DNA of 64,000 nucleotides from SHZL01 sp963784425 (GTDB lineage Bacteria > Pseudomonadota > Gammaproteobacteria > Xanthomonadales > SZUA-36), in contig CAWARM010000011.1 of NCBI GenBank assembly GCA_963784425.1, positions 124,001 through 188,000 of the forward strand. Direction: 5' to 3'. The notes under the pieces are model-generated. The model was not told the origin of the DNA. It saw only the letters and a program-made list of their open reading frames with translations, and did no database searches. Numbering within the stretch: the first letter of the stretch is position 1; every line of letters starts with the position of its first letter. Of this stretch, positions 1 through 7,578 are shown piece after piece. The translations under genes were made by a program, and so were the position numbers.

Positions 1-75
1 CGCTGTACTGATACCACACCTTCATGGAATCCAGCCCGCGACCGATGTCGCGGGTTGGGTTCGTTCCTGACTTAA
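1..75 (+). CDS. 3' end of an unidentified upstream gene (partial)
   Basis: Frame 1 is open from the window edge and closes at a TAA whose last base is the first base of the next ATG (TAATG), a typical translational-coupling overlap. Only 24 codons are visible, ending in ...GLGSFLT, which is too short to identify. In related genomes the following PpiC-HupE pair often sits behind a DUF3604 gene, so that is the first family to test, but nothing seen here proves it. Confidence 0.4.
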   Translation, partial: RCTDTTPSWNPARDRCRGLGSFLT

Positions 76-974
76 TGAAACAACTGCTGCGCGAGCCTCT
101 CTTCCATTTCCTCGTCATCGGGGTGTTGCTGTTCACCCCCTATTATTTCCTGCATAAGGCGAGCAGCGATGCACCGGGATCGAAAGACATCCAGCTCTCG
201 TTCGATGAGATCTCGCAGCAAGTGCTGCTGTTCGAGTCGCAGTGGAACCGCGAGCCCAGCAAAGAAGAACTGGCGCAGTTGATGGAAAACCGCGTGCGGG
301 AAGAGGTGCTGTATCGTGAGGGTCTGGCCCTGGGCCTGGACAAGGACGACACCATTGTCAAGCGCCGCATTGCCCAAAAAATGCAGTTCCTGGCGGAGGA
401 CGTAGCCGCCGCGCGCCAGCCCACGCCTGACGAACTTCGCAATTGGTACCAGCAACATTCCGCCGAGTTCGCCATGCCCGCCCGTTACAGCTTTCGCCAC
501 CTGTATTTCTCGCCTGACATCCGCGGAGCCAGGGCCCAGAACGAAGCGCAGCAAGCCCTGACGCAACTTACCGGTCAGCCCGAGGATGCAGCCGTGGCGG
601 ATAGTCTGGCCGATGCCTTTATGTTCCAGGACTATTACCGCGAACGCTCACCGGAATTCCTCGGCAAGGAATTCGGGCCCGGTTTCGCCCTGGCCGTCGA
701 GCATCTCACGCCGGGGACCTGGCAGGGCCCTGTGGAGTCCGGTCTCGGCTGGCACCTGGTGTTTGTGGATGGGGTGATACCCGGGCGCCTGCCTGACTTC
801 GAGGAAGTGATTCCCGAGGTGCAGGACGCCTGGATGGTCGAGCAAAAAGCACTGGCCTGGGACAAGGCCTACAAGGAAATGCGCGCCCGCTACACCGTGC
901 TTCTGCCGGCGCCTCCTGAAGAGGGTTCGCCCGAAGCGACGCCAGCCCGCCCAGCCTGCCCCCACGTCCGATGA
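75..974 (+). CDS. Membrane-anchored PpiC-type peptidyl-prolyl isomerase
   Basis: About 299 residues from the ATG that overlaps the preceding stop; an in-frame ATG at 24 would add 17 poorly hydrophobic residues and is less likely. An N-terminal membrane segment (FHFLVIGVLLFTPYYFL) is followed by a charged helical region with an E-E-x-x-Y-R-E motif and then a parvulin (rotamase) domain at about residues 130-270 (YSFRHLYFS, PEFLGKEFG, GLGWHLVFVDG). Parvulins catalyse prolyl cis-trans isomerisation and assist periplasmic or outer-membrane protein folding. It lies 12 bases before the HupE gene, a frequent pairing, so it may help a partner membrane protein or metal carrier to fold. Substrate unknown. 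Confidence 0.8.
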   Translation: MKQLLREPLFHFLVIGVLLFTPYYFLHKASSDAPGSKDIQLSFDEISQQVLLFESQWNREPSKEELAQLMENRVREEVLYREGLALGLDKDDTIVKRRIAQKMQFLAEDVAAARQPTPDELRNWYQQHSAEFAMPARYSFRHLYFSPDIRGARAQNEAQQALTQLTGQPEDAAVADSLADAFMFQDYYRERSPEFLGKEFGPGFALAVEHLTPGTWQGPVESGLGWHLVFVDGVIPGRLPDFEEVIPEVQDAWMVEQKALAWDKAYKEMRARYTVLLPAPPEEGSPEATPARPACPHVR

Positions 975-986
975 CGTGACGCCGTT

Positions 987-2024
987 GTGAGCGCATCGGC
1001 AAAGTCCCGGGGCCATGGGTGGGGAAGACTGCTGGCCATGCTGTTGCTCATATGGCTCTGTGCCCTGCCCTCAGTCCAGGCCCATGAATCCCGTCCTGCC
1101 TACCTGGAACTGAAAGAAACCGGCCCGGGTCAGTACTCGGTGCTATGGCGTACGCCGGTTCTGGCCGGCCAGCGCCTGCCCCTGGTGCTCACGCTGCCTA
1201 CCGGTGTTAAAAACCTGCGCGAACCTATGGTAATGGAACTGCCCGATTCGCTGGTCGAGCGGCGTTGGATTGATGCCGGTCCTGGGGGACTGGAGGGCCA
1301 GCGCATCGAATTCACCGGCTTGCAGTTCACCATCACCGACGTGTTGGCGCGCATCGAACTCAAAGATGGCCGCAGCTGGACTACGATCGCGCGCCCGGCC
1401 GAGCCATGGGTCGAAATCACTGCCGCCCGGTCCACGTGGCAGGTGGCCGGCGACTACGTGATTGAGGGCATACGCCACATCCTGTTCGGGGCCGACCACC
1501 TGCTGTTCGTGCTGGGATTGCTGCTGATTGTGCTCGATGGTTGGACGCTGGTGAAAACCATCACTGCCTTTACCGTTGCTCACAGCATCACCCTGGCGGC
1601 GGCGACGCTGGGTTATGTCTCGGTACCCGCGCCGCCGGTGGAAGCGGCCATTGCATTCAGCATTCTTTTCCTGGGCCCGGAGATCGTGCGACGCTGGCGA
1701 GGCGAGACCAGTTTTACCATCCGCAATCCCTGGGTGGTGGCCTTCGTTTTCGGCCTGTTGCACGGCTTCGGTTTTGCCACCGCACTGACCAGCGCGGGCC
1801 TGCCGCCGTCCGATGTCCCACTGGCGCTGCTGTGCTTCAACATCGGAGTTGAACTCGGCCAGCTTACTTTCGTCGGGCTTATTGTTCTGCTGGAACGGAC
1901 TTTGAGCCGGGCGCGGGTGACCTGGCCTCGCTGGGTCACTATGCTGCCCGGTTATGCAGTTGGAGGCATGGGTGCATTCTGGACTATTCAGCGTGTGGGC
2001 CTGTGGCTGCGCGCTGTGCTGTGA
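987..2024 (+). CDS. HupE/UreJ family membrane protein
   Basis: 345 residues from a GTG start. A signal peptide (LLAMLLLIWLCALPSVQA) precedes an extracytoplasmic domain of about 130 residues, then six or so membrane helices typical of HupE/UreJ: GIRHILFGADHLLF, TAFTVAHSITLAAA and FGLLHGFGFATAL. The conserved H-x-x-x-G-x-D-H and FTVAHS signatures are the family's proposed metal-binding motifs; HupE/UreJ proteins are linked to nickel or cobalt uptake, although no hydrogenase or urease lies nearby. The extended N-terminal domain makes it the long variant usually found next to a PpiC-type isomerase, as here. The stop overlaps the next gene's GTG start, so the genes are coupled. Confidence 0.8.
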   Translation: MSASAKSRGHGWGRLLAMLLLIWLCALPSVQAHESRPAYLELKETGPGQYSVLWRTPVLAGQRLPLVLTLPTGVKNLREPMVMELPDSLVERRWIDAGPGGLEGQRIEFTGLQFTITDVLARIELKDGRSWTTIARPAEPWVEITAARSTWQVAGDYVIEGIRHILFGADHLLFVLGLLLIVLDGWTLVKTITAFTVAHSITLAAATLGYVSVPAPPVEAAIAFSILFLGPEIVRRWRGETSFTIRNPWVVAFVFGLLHGFGFATALTSAGLPPSDVPLALLCFNIGVELGQLTFVGLIVLLERTLSRARVTWPRWVTMLPGYAVGGMGAFWTIQRVGLWLRAVL

Positions 2025-2998
2025 AGGCCGCCTTCCATCCCGCACGACCTTCAGTCCGTTGGATATCCTGGATTCTCGCCTTCGCAATGATCGCCGCGGT
2101 CATCATTGCCGCTCTCCACTTCTCGGAGGAGCGGGAACTCATGCGCATCGCGACGCAAGCTCAGCCCTGGTGGCTCGTGGTCGCAATCATTCTACAAGCG
2201 GGAACCTATTTCGCGCAGGGGGAAACCTGGCGCATAGTCATGCGGGCGTCCAACATAAACTTGCCCTTATTCATGGTCTTCAAACTCAGTCTGGCCAAAC
2301 TCTTCATCGACCAGGCGCTCCCCTCGGGTGGCATTAGCGGGACGGTGGTCGTCGCGCGTGCACTCGAGAACTGCAAGGTCCCACGCACCGTTGTCATGGC
2401 GTCCATGGTTGTCGGCACCGTCTCGTACTACGCTGCATTTATCCTTACGCTTGCTCTCGCGCTGTGTATATTGGTGGCAGGGGGCGAGGCGGACCTGCTC
2501 ATCCTCATGGCCGCCCTGTTTTTTCTGGTGTTCAGTATTGTGCTGATCATTACTATCCTCGCCCTCTCGGGGCGAACCGGCGCGGGCCCGAGCTGGCTAA
2601 GGCGCGCTCCACTGATCAGAAACATATTAGCGCTTTTGGAAGAAGCCGACCCGACGCTCACGCACAGACGCAGACTCATCGTGAAGAGCAGCTTGTTCCA
2701 TTTGACAATAATTTCGCTTGATGCCGCGACGATGTGGGTGCTCATCTACGCCCTTGGTGAAGTGGCGTCCGTCACCGGAGTTTTCGCGAGTTTCATGGTA
2801 TCTACCCTGTTTCGCACCATCAGCATCGTACCGGGAGGACTGGGTATATTTGAAGCAGCTTCGGTAATGACCTTGAAACTCGTCGGGGTTCCGGTTCCGG
2901 TGGCGCTGGCCGCCACCCTGTTGTTCCGAGGACTCAGTTTCTGGCTGCCCATGGTGCCAGGTCTTGTCTTCGCGCGCGAGGCACGGAGCACCGCATGA
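2021..2998 (+). CDS. UPF0104 / lysylphosphatidylglycerol synthase TM-domain protein
   Basis: 325 residues from the GTG that overlaps the upstream stop (GTGA). An in-frame GTG at 2003 exists but lies inside the previous gene. There are about eight membrane segments with the family signature: FAQGETWRIVMRAS early, FKLSLAKLFIDQALPSGGISG in the middle and FRTISIVPGGLGIFEAA near the end (compare 'P..PGGLG..E'). This family includes the flippase part of MprF and stand-alone proteins thought to move lipids or lipid-linked precursors across the inner membrane. There is no synthetase domain. Coupling to HupE and PpiC suggests a shared envelope function, but the substrate is unknown. Confidence 0.75.
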   Translation: MKAAFHPARPSVRWISWILAFAMIAAVIIAALHFSEERELMRIATQAQPWWLVVAIILQAGTYFAQGETWRIVMRASNINLPLFMVFKLSLAKLFIDQALPSGGISGTVVVARALENCKVPRTVVMASMVVGTVSYYAAFILTLALALCILVAGGEADLLILMAALFFLVFSIVLIITILALSGRTGAGPSWLRRAPLIRNILALLEEADPTLTHRRRLIVKSSLFHLTIISLDAATMWVLIYALGEVASVTGVFASFMVSTLFRTISIVPGGLGIFEAASVMTLKLVGVPVPVALAATLLFRGLSFWLPMVPGLVFAREARSTA

Positions 2999-3144
2999 GC
3001 CCCACTGCGGGCATTGCGTTCCGCATTCTTTTGCTGGACCGCCTGGACGAAACCGGGTGCAAAAAGCACGCTGCGATGGGATTTGAAGGCGGATGGGGAA
3101 CTGCTCTTGACCAACTGGTCGCGATGGTCAAAAAGGGTATCTGA
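2995..3144 (+). pseudogene. Remnant of an SRPBCC/AHSA1-type protein (C-terminal piece)
   Basis: A 49-codon frame starts at an ATG overlapping the previous stop (ATGA) and ends at a TGA. Its second half (AAMGFEGGWGTALDQLVAMV) closely resembles the C-terminal helix of SRPBCC/AHSA1-like proteins, where G-W-x-x-x-L-D-x-L is recurrent. The first 20 residues resemble nothing. The rest of the roughly 140-residue fold is missing, so this is best read as a gene relic that happens to carry an ATG. Family assignment rests on recall of the motif. Confidence 0.45.
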
Positions 3145-3258
3145 CCACAACGGCCCCAAGCACCGCGACAATCAAAAAGATCGTCACTTCAGGGGATATG
3201 CCCGACAGCATTTTTCAGGCTGGCGACCACAGATAATCTTGATGAATAGCGACCTGCT

Positions 3259-4557
3259 CTAGAGCGGGCCTGGTTTGCCGGGACCAAACGGTGCCAAGCT
3301 CTCGCACAGAGCCACGTTATCATTGGCAATGCGCTGAATCGGCACCACCCCGCTGGCATTGTTAGTTCCCAGGTCATACGTGACCGTGCCGGAATTACAG
3401 CCGGTAAATTCCAGCAAAATACTGCCGTCCACTGTCTGCACAGGATGCGGAGTGGCAGAGTCAAACACACCGCCTTCGGTCCACTCGATCTCCAATTCGG
3501 CAGAATTCCAGCTGAATGGGCCAAAGGCTGTCAGCCAGCGATGGCCGGGGTCACCCATGTGCGCCATCACCGAACCCATTGGGCGCTCGAGATCATAGGT
3601 AAACCAGGCCAGGAAAATCTGCCCTATATCGCCAAACACATCGAGGAAAAAGCCTTGCCCCGTCGTGGCGGAATTCTTCCAGCTACCATTCAATCCTGCG
3701 TTCAGGCGGAACGAGGCGGGAGGAGTGAACAGGAAAAAATAGTCCCCGGTAGCGGCAGTCAAATTGGGCTGCACAACGAAGTAATAGTCCTGACCGGGTG
3801 CCATATATATCCAGCCATCAAGATCTGAAGAGCCGATCAGGTTCACTTGAGGGTTCAAAGGGTCCGGGAGGCCATTGTAAATGCTGAGGCAAATATCCAC
3901 CGCGTTTCGGCTAGAAATGTCGGCGAAAAAGTAAAAACCGGGTCGCGCCACCTGGATCAGGCCGGACTGGTGATATTGTGTGGTGCCACAGTCAGTGGTA
4001 ATCAGTGGATCACTGGCAGAAAACTGTCCATGGGTGAAATCCGGCAAGTCATTAACCACCTTCGCGGCATTGACCGTACCCGGCCCGGAAAAAGTCACCG
4101 CCCACGCATTTTCAATGTTATAACACCAGGGTTGCACCACGAGGGTGTACTCCACACCGGCAGTCAGTTGTACCGTCGCCCAATCGTCGAATCCACTGGG
4201 TGCAACCAGGTTTTGCTGTGGGTTGGCAGGATTGAAGGCTCCCTGGTAAATCGCAACGGTAGCATCACCATTTGGCGCAAAATTGTTGAACCCATCAGCA
4301 ACGGCATAGGCTCCATCAGCCGAAACCGTCAGCGGCGAAATTTGCTGGTAGATTAGCTGCTCAGAGCTGTCTTCACAGCTTCCGGGCAACTTGGCTATCT
4401 TTGGCCCCAGGCCATTAAATTCATCGCTTAGAACTGTGGTATCGACCGCCCAAACCAGGCCCGGGATAAAAAAAATGGACAGGATTGCAAATCCTGGCCA
4501 CCAGCAAGAAAACTCAATTTGTAGCTCATGACAACCCCCGCAGTTGAGGATTAACAA
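3259..4557 (-). CDS. Secreted protein with two pre-peptidase-like repeats and a 'GQGFF' C-terminal module
   Basis: Up to 432 residues; the only in-frame start upstream of the hydrophobic signal (FAILSIFFIPGLVWA) is a TTG at 4557, so the true start is unsure. An ATG with a purine-rich leader at 4529 is in another frame, and an 8-A run (4468-4475) lies between, so an indel is possible. Two homologous segments (about residues 80-160 and 195-280) share Y-Q/N-G, N-P-Q-x-N-L, W and Y-x-x-V-V-Q-P, like pre-peptidase C-terminal beta-sandwiches. The last ~120 residues (LNAGLNGSWKN, TGQGFFLDVF, AWFTYDL) are an unnamed module common in secreted gammaproteobacterial proteins. No catalytic motif is seen; probably a cell-surface or extracellular binding protein. 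Confidence 0.75.
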   Translation of the reverse strand: MLILNCGGCHELQIEFSCWWPGFAILSIFFIPGLVWAVDTTVLSDEFNGLGPKIAKLPGSCEDSSEQLIYQQISPLTVSADGAYAVADGFNNFAPNGDATVAIYQGAFNPANPQQNLVAPSGFDDWATVQLTAGVEYTLVVQPWCYNIENAWAVTFSGPGTVNAAKVVNDLPDFTHGQFSASDPLITTDCGTTQYHQSGLIQVARPGFYFFADISSRNAVDICLSIYNGLPDPLNPQVNLIGSSDLDGWIYMAPGQDYYFVVQPNLTAATGDYFFLFTPPASFRLNAGLNGSWKNSATTGQGFFLDVFGDIGQIFLAWFTYDLERPMGSVMAHMGDPGHRWLTAFGPFSWNSAELEIEWTEGGVFDSATPHPVQTVDGSILLEFTGCNSGTVTYDLGTNNASGVVPIQRIANDNVALCESLAPFGPGKPGPL

Positions 4558-4703
4558 CGCTCAAACAGGGTGTCACCAACTTGGGATCAAAGCAAGACGC
4601 TCCGTAGTTTGCCGCGAACACTCCACTACTGAGACCTGTGCGCTTTCCCGCACAATGCAGGATAATCGCTTTACAGCAGAGTTACCCCGCGGGAAATTTA
4701 TTC

Positions 4704-6158
4704 ATGAGCAGCGCATTGCAACCACAGGTCGCCACGGACACCAGCGACATTTCCACTCGCCTGGCCGCGTGCCTGGCCCTGCAGCGCAAAGCCTACCTCG
4801 CTGACCCGAACCCGGACTTTGTCCGGCGCAAGGCCGATTTGCTGGCGCTAAAGCGCCTGGTAATAGAAAACCAGGAAGCCATCATCGCGGCCATCAGCAG
4901 CGACTACGGCAATCGCTCTCGCCACGAAACGCTGATTGCCGAGATCATTTTCGTTCTGGAAGGCATCAATTTCGCCCTCAGGCACCTTAAACGCTGGATG
5001 AAGCCGCAGCGGCGGCATGTAGACCTCACTTCTTTTCCGGGCGCGCGCAACCGGGTTATCCCTCAACCCCTGGGCGTGGTGGGGGTCATCGTTCCGTGGA
5101 ATTTTCCGCTGCAGCTTGCGCTCGGCGGCCTTACTTATATTTTTGCCGCCGGCAATCGCGCAATGGTGAAAATGTCGGAGAATTCGAACGCACTGGCTCA
5201 ACTCCTCATTGCACTCAGCCCGCGCTATTTCCCGCCGGAAAAACTTGCGTTCTTCGCGGAAACCGGCGAGGTGGGAATACAGTTTTCACAGTTGCCGTTC
5301 GACCACCTGCTGTTCACCGGCTCAGGCCAGACCGGCCGCGCCGTAATGGCCTCTGCTGCAAAAAACCTGACCCCTGTCACGCTGGAACTGGGCGGCAAAT
5401 CCCCGGCTGTGGTGGCTCCTGACTACCCGGTGAAGAAGGCCGCCGAGCGCATCCTGTTTGCCAAGCTGTTCAATGCAGGCCAGGTCTGCGTTAATGTGGA
5501 TTATGTGTTTGTGCCGGAAAACAAAGTCGCTGAATTTGTTGCTGCGGCAAAGGAATACACCAGCAAGCACTGCCCGGATATCGACAGCCCTGACTACACA
5601 TCAATTATTGATCTGCGGTCATTTGTACGGCTGCAGGATGCCCTGGCTGATGCCTCTGGCAAGGGCGCAACCCTGGTCAACCTCACTTCCGGGAAAGCTG
5701 CAAATTCCGAACTGCGCAAACTTGCGCCGCATATCGTGTTGCATGCCAACAGCGACATGGTGTTGCTGCAGCGTGAGATATTTGGTCCCATCATGCCGGT
5801 GCTGCCGTATCGGGATGCACAGGAAGTGGTGCAGTACATCAACCGGGGCGAGCGGCCCTTGTCCTTCTACCCCTTTACCAATGACACGAAGTTACAGGGC
5901 TGGTACCTCGATCATGTCATGTCCGGCGGGGTGAGCGTGAATGAAGTGATGCTGCACACGACTCAGCACGACTTGCCCTTTGGCGGCGTGGGCGGCAGTG
6001 GCATGGGCCATTATCACGGCCCCGAGGGGTTTATTACGTTTTCCAAGTTGCGGCCGGTGTTTTACCAGGCACGATTCAGCATGATGAAATTCCTCGCCCC
6101 GCCCTACGGCAAGGCGGCTGACCGCCTAATCCGCTTTATGTTGAAACTGAAGTCTTAA
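4704..6158 (+). CDS. Coniferyl-aldehyde-dehydrogenase-like NAD(P) aldehyde dehydrogenase
   Basis: About 484 residues from the ATG at 4704, which follows a GCGGGA ribosome site; an upstream in-frame ATG at 4638 adds 22 atypical residues. It has the aldehyde dehydrogenase fold: PWNFPLQLALGG (cofactor side), FTGSGQTGRAVM, LELGGKSPAVV with the general-base Glu, and the catalytic Cys in NAGQVCVNVDYV. The N-terminal DYGNRSRHET and the C-terminal FGGVGGSGMGHYHG are characteristic of the CalB coniferyl aldehyde dehydrogenase group. It oxidises an aldehyde, probably aromatic or medium-chain, to the acid. It is followed within 16 bases by a 2-hydroxyacid dehydrogenase and then a ThDP enzyme, so the aldehyde may be produced by decarboxylation of a 2-oxo acid. 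Confidence 0.85.
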   Translation: MSSALQPQVATDTSDISTRLAACLALQRKAYLADPNPDFVRRKADLLALKRLVIENQEAIIAAISSDYGNRSRHETLIAEIIFVLEGINFALRHLKRWMKPQRRHVDLTSFPGARNRVIPQPLGVVGVIVPWNFPLQLALGGLTYIFAAGNRAMVKMSENSNALAQLLIALSPRYFPPEKLAFFAETGEVGIQFSQLPFDHLLFTGSGQTGRAVMASAAKNLTPVTLELGGKSPAVVAPDYPVKKAAERILFAKLFNAGQVCVNVDYVFVPENKVAEFVAAAKEYTSKHCPDIDSPDYTSIIDLRSFVRLQDALADASGKGATLVNLTSGKAANSELRKLAPHIVLHANSDMVLLQREIFGPIMPVLPYRDAQEVVQYINRGERPLSFYPFTNDTKLQGWYLDHVMSGGVSVNEVMLHTTQHDLPFGGVGGSGMGHYHGPEGFITFSKLRPVFYQARFSMMKFLAPPYGKAADRLIRFMLKLKS

Positions 6159-6174
6159 GGGCGGGAACACACCC

Positions 6175-7578
6175 ATGGAAGTCTTGCTTGAGAAAATTCG
6201 CAATGTTGTGGGGGAATCTGGCCTCGTGCTCGGTGCGGATGTAGCGGCCCGCTCTGACTCCTGGCCGCCCACCGGGGGCTGCAAGGCCAATGCGATTGTC
6301 CGGCCGTCCTGCACTCACGAAGTTTCTGCTGTCCTGCAACTGTGTCACCAGCACGGCCAGAGCGTGGTCACCCACGGCGGCGTTACCGGTCTGGCAGGCG
6401 GAGCGCTGACCAGCGGCGATGACGTGGTGATCTCATTGGAGCGCATGCGGCGGCTGGAACCCGTTGATGCAATCAACCGCACGGTGCTGGTGGAGGCCGG
6501 CGTGCCTTTGCAGGCAGTACATGAAGCGGCGACCGCCGCCGGGCTGTTGTTTCCCCTGGACCTTGGCGCACGGGGCAGTTGCACGATCGGTGGCAACCTG
6601 TCCACCAATGCCGGCGGCAACAGCGTTATCCGCTATGGCATGGCACGTGAGCAGGTACTCGGAGTTGAAGCGGTATTAGCCGATGGAACCATCATCTCTT
6701 CGCTGAACAGCGTGATCAAGAACAACACGGGCTACGACCTTAAGCAACTGTTTATTGGCTCAGAAGGAACCCTGGGTATCATCACGCGCGCCGTGCTGCG
6801 TCTGCGCCCCCTGCCCCGCAGCCGGCAGACGGCGCTGGTGGCCATTGCAGAGTTCGACCGGGTCGCCCGGTTCCTGCCCATGATGGATGCTGCCCTCGGC
6901 GGCACCCTCAGCGCATTTGAGGTCATGTGGAACGACTTTTATTCGCTCATTGTTGCAGATGGCAAAGTGCATGGATTGCCACTGGACACCTCCCACCCTT
7001 TTTATGTACTCATCGAATCGAGTGGCAGCCAGGAAGACATCGACCGCGCCCGCTTTGAGCGTGCCCTGGAGGAAGCGTTCGAGGAGAAGCTGATCGTGGA
7101 TGCAGCGGTGGCGCAGAGCCGTCAACAACGTGCGGATCTGTGGGCCATCCGCGACGACATCGACAACCTGTTTGCGGCCATGGACCCGCTGATCACGTTT
7201 GATATCAGCCTCAGCATTGCCCACATGGATGAATACGTCCGCACTGTTCGCGAACAACTTCTGCAGCAATGGCCGCAGTGCAAGATGGTAGTTTTCGGTC
7301 ATATTGGAGATGGCAATATTCACCTCTGCGTGTCGGTCGGCAGCGATGATGCACAGGTAGTGCATGCCGTTGACGAAGTGGTGTACTCGGCCCTGAAGCC
7401 CTACCGTGGCGTGATTTCAGCCGAGCACGGCATCGGCATTTTCAAGCGGGAGTTTCTGTCAATTTCACGCAGCGACAGCGAAATCAAGCTCATGCGAACG
7501 CTCAAGCAGGCGCTTGACCCCAAGGGCATTCTGAATCCCGGCAAAATTTTTCTTTCTGCCGCTGGAGCACATTCATGA
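6175..7578 (+). CDS. FAD-binding 2-hydroxyacid dehydrogenase (GlcD / D-lactate dehydrogenase type)
   Basis: 467 residues, ATG at 6175. The N-terminal half is a PCMH-type FAD domain (VTHGGVTGLAGGALTSGDD; GSCTIGGNLSTNAGGN; GSEGTLGIITRAVLRLRP). The C-terminal half is the FAD-oxidase C domain with FGHIGDGNIHLCVSV and SAEHGIGIFKREF, which hold the metal/substrate histidines of GlcD, D-2-hydroxyglutarate and D-lactate dehydrogenases. It should oxidise a D-2-hydroxy acid to the 2-oxo acid with an electron-chain or flavoprotein acceptor. No iron-sulfur subunit is adjacent. The stop overlaps the start of the ThDP enzyme (ATGA), so oxidation and decarboxylation of the same 2-oxo acid is a reasonable inference. 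Confidence 0.85.
   Translation: MEVLLEKIRNVVGESGLVLGADVAARSDSWPPTGGCKANAIVRPSCTHEVSAVLQLCHQHGQSVVTHGGVTGLAGGALTSGDDVVISLERMRRLEPVDAINRTVLVEAGVPLQAVHEAATAAGLLFPLDLGARGSCTIGGNLSTNAGGNSVIRYGMAREQVLGVEAVLADGTIISSLNSVIKNNTGYDLKQLFIGSEGTLGIITRAVLRLRPLPRSRQTALVAIAEFDRVARFLPMMDAALGGTLSAFEVMWNDFYSLIVADGKVHGLPLDTSHPFYVLIESSGSQEDIDRARFERALEEAFEEKLIVDAAVAQSRQQRADLWAIRDDIDNLFAAMDPLITFDISLSIAHMDEYVRTVREQLLQQWPQCKMVVFGHIGDGNIHLCVSVGSDDAQVVHAVDEVVYSALKPYRGVISAEHGIGIFKREFLSISRSDSEIKLMRTLKQALDPKGILNPGKIFLSAAGAHS

Noticed and set aside
2003..2020. Earlier GTG start for the UPF0104 protein
   Set aside because: It would overlap the HupE gene by 22 bases; the GTGA overlap at 2021 is the usual coupled arrangement.
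3128..3211. 27-codon hydrophobic frame on the minus strand (MLSGISPEVTIFLIVAVLG...)
   Set aside because: Could be a membrane micro-protein, but it has no ribosome site, overlaps the SRPBCC relic antisense and has no recognisable relatives; too weak to list.
4466..4530. Possible frameshift placing the ATG at 4529 in frame with the secreted protein
   Set aside because: Read from that ATG the segment loses the hydrophobic core of the signal peptide, so the existing frame with an unusual start is more plausible; left as a caution only.
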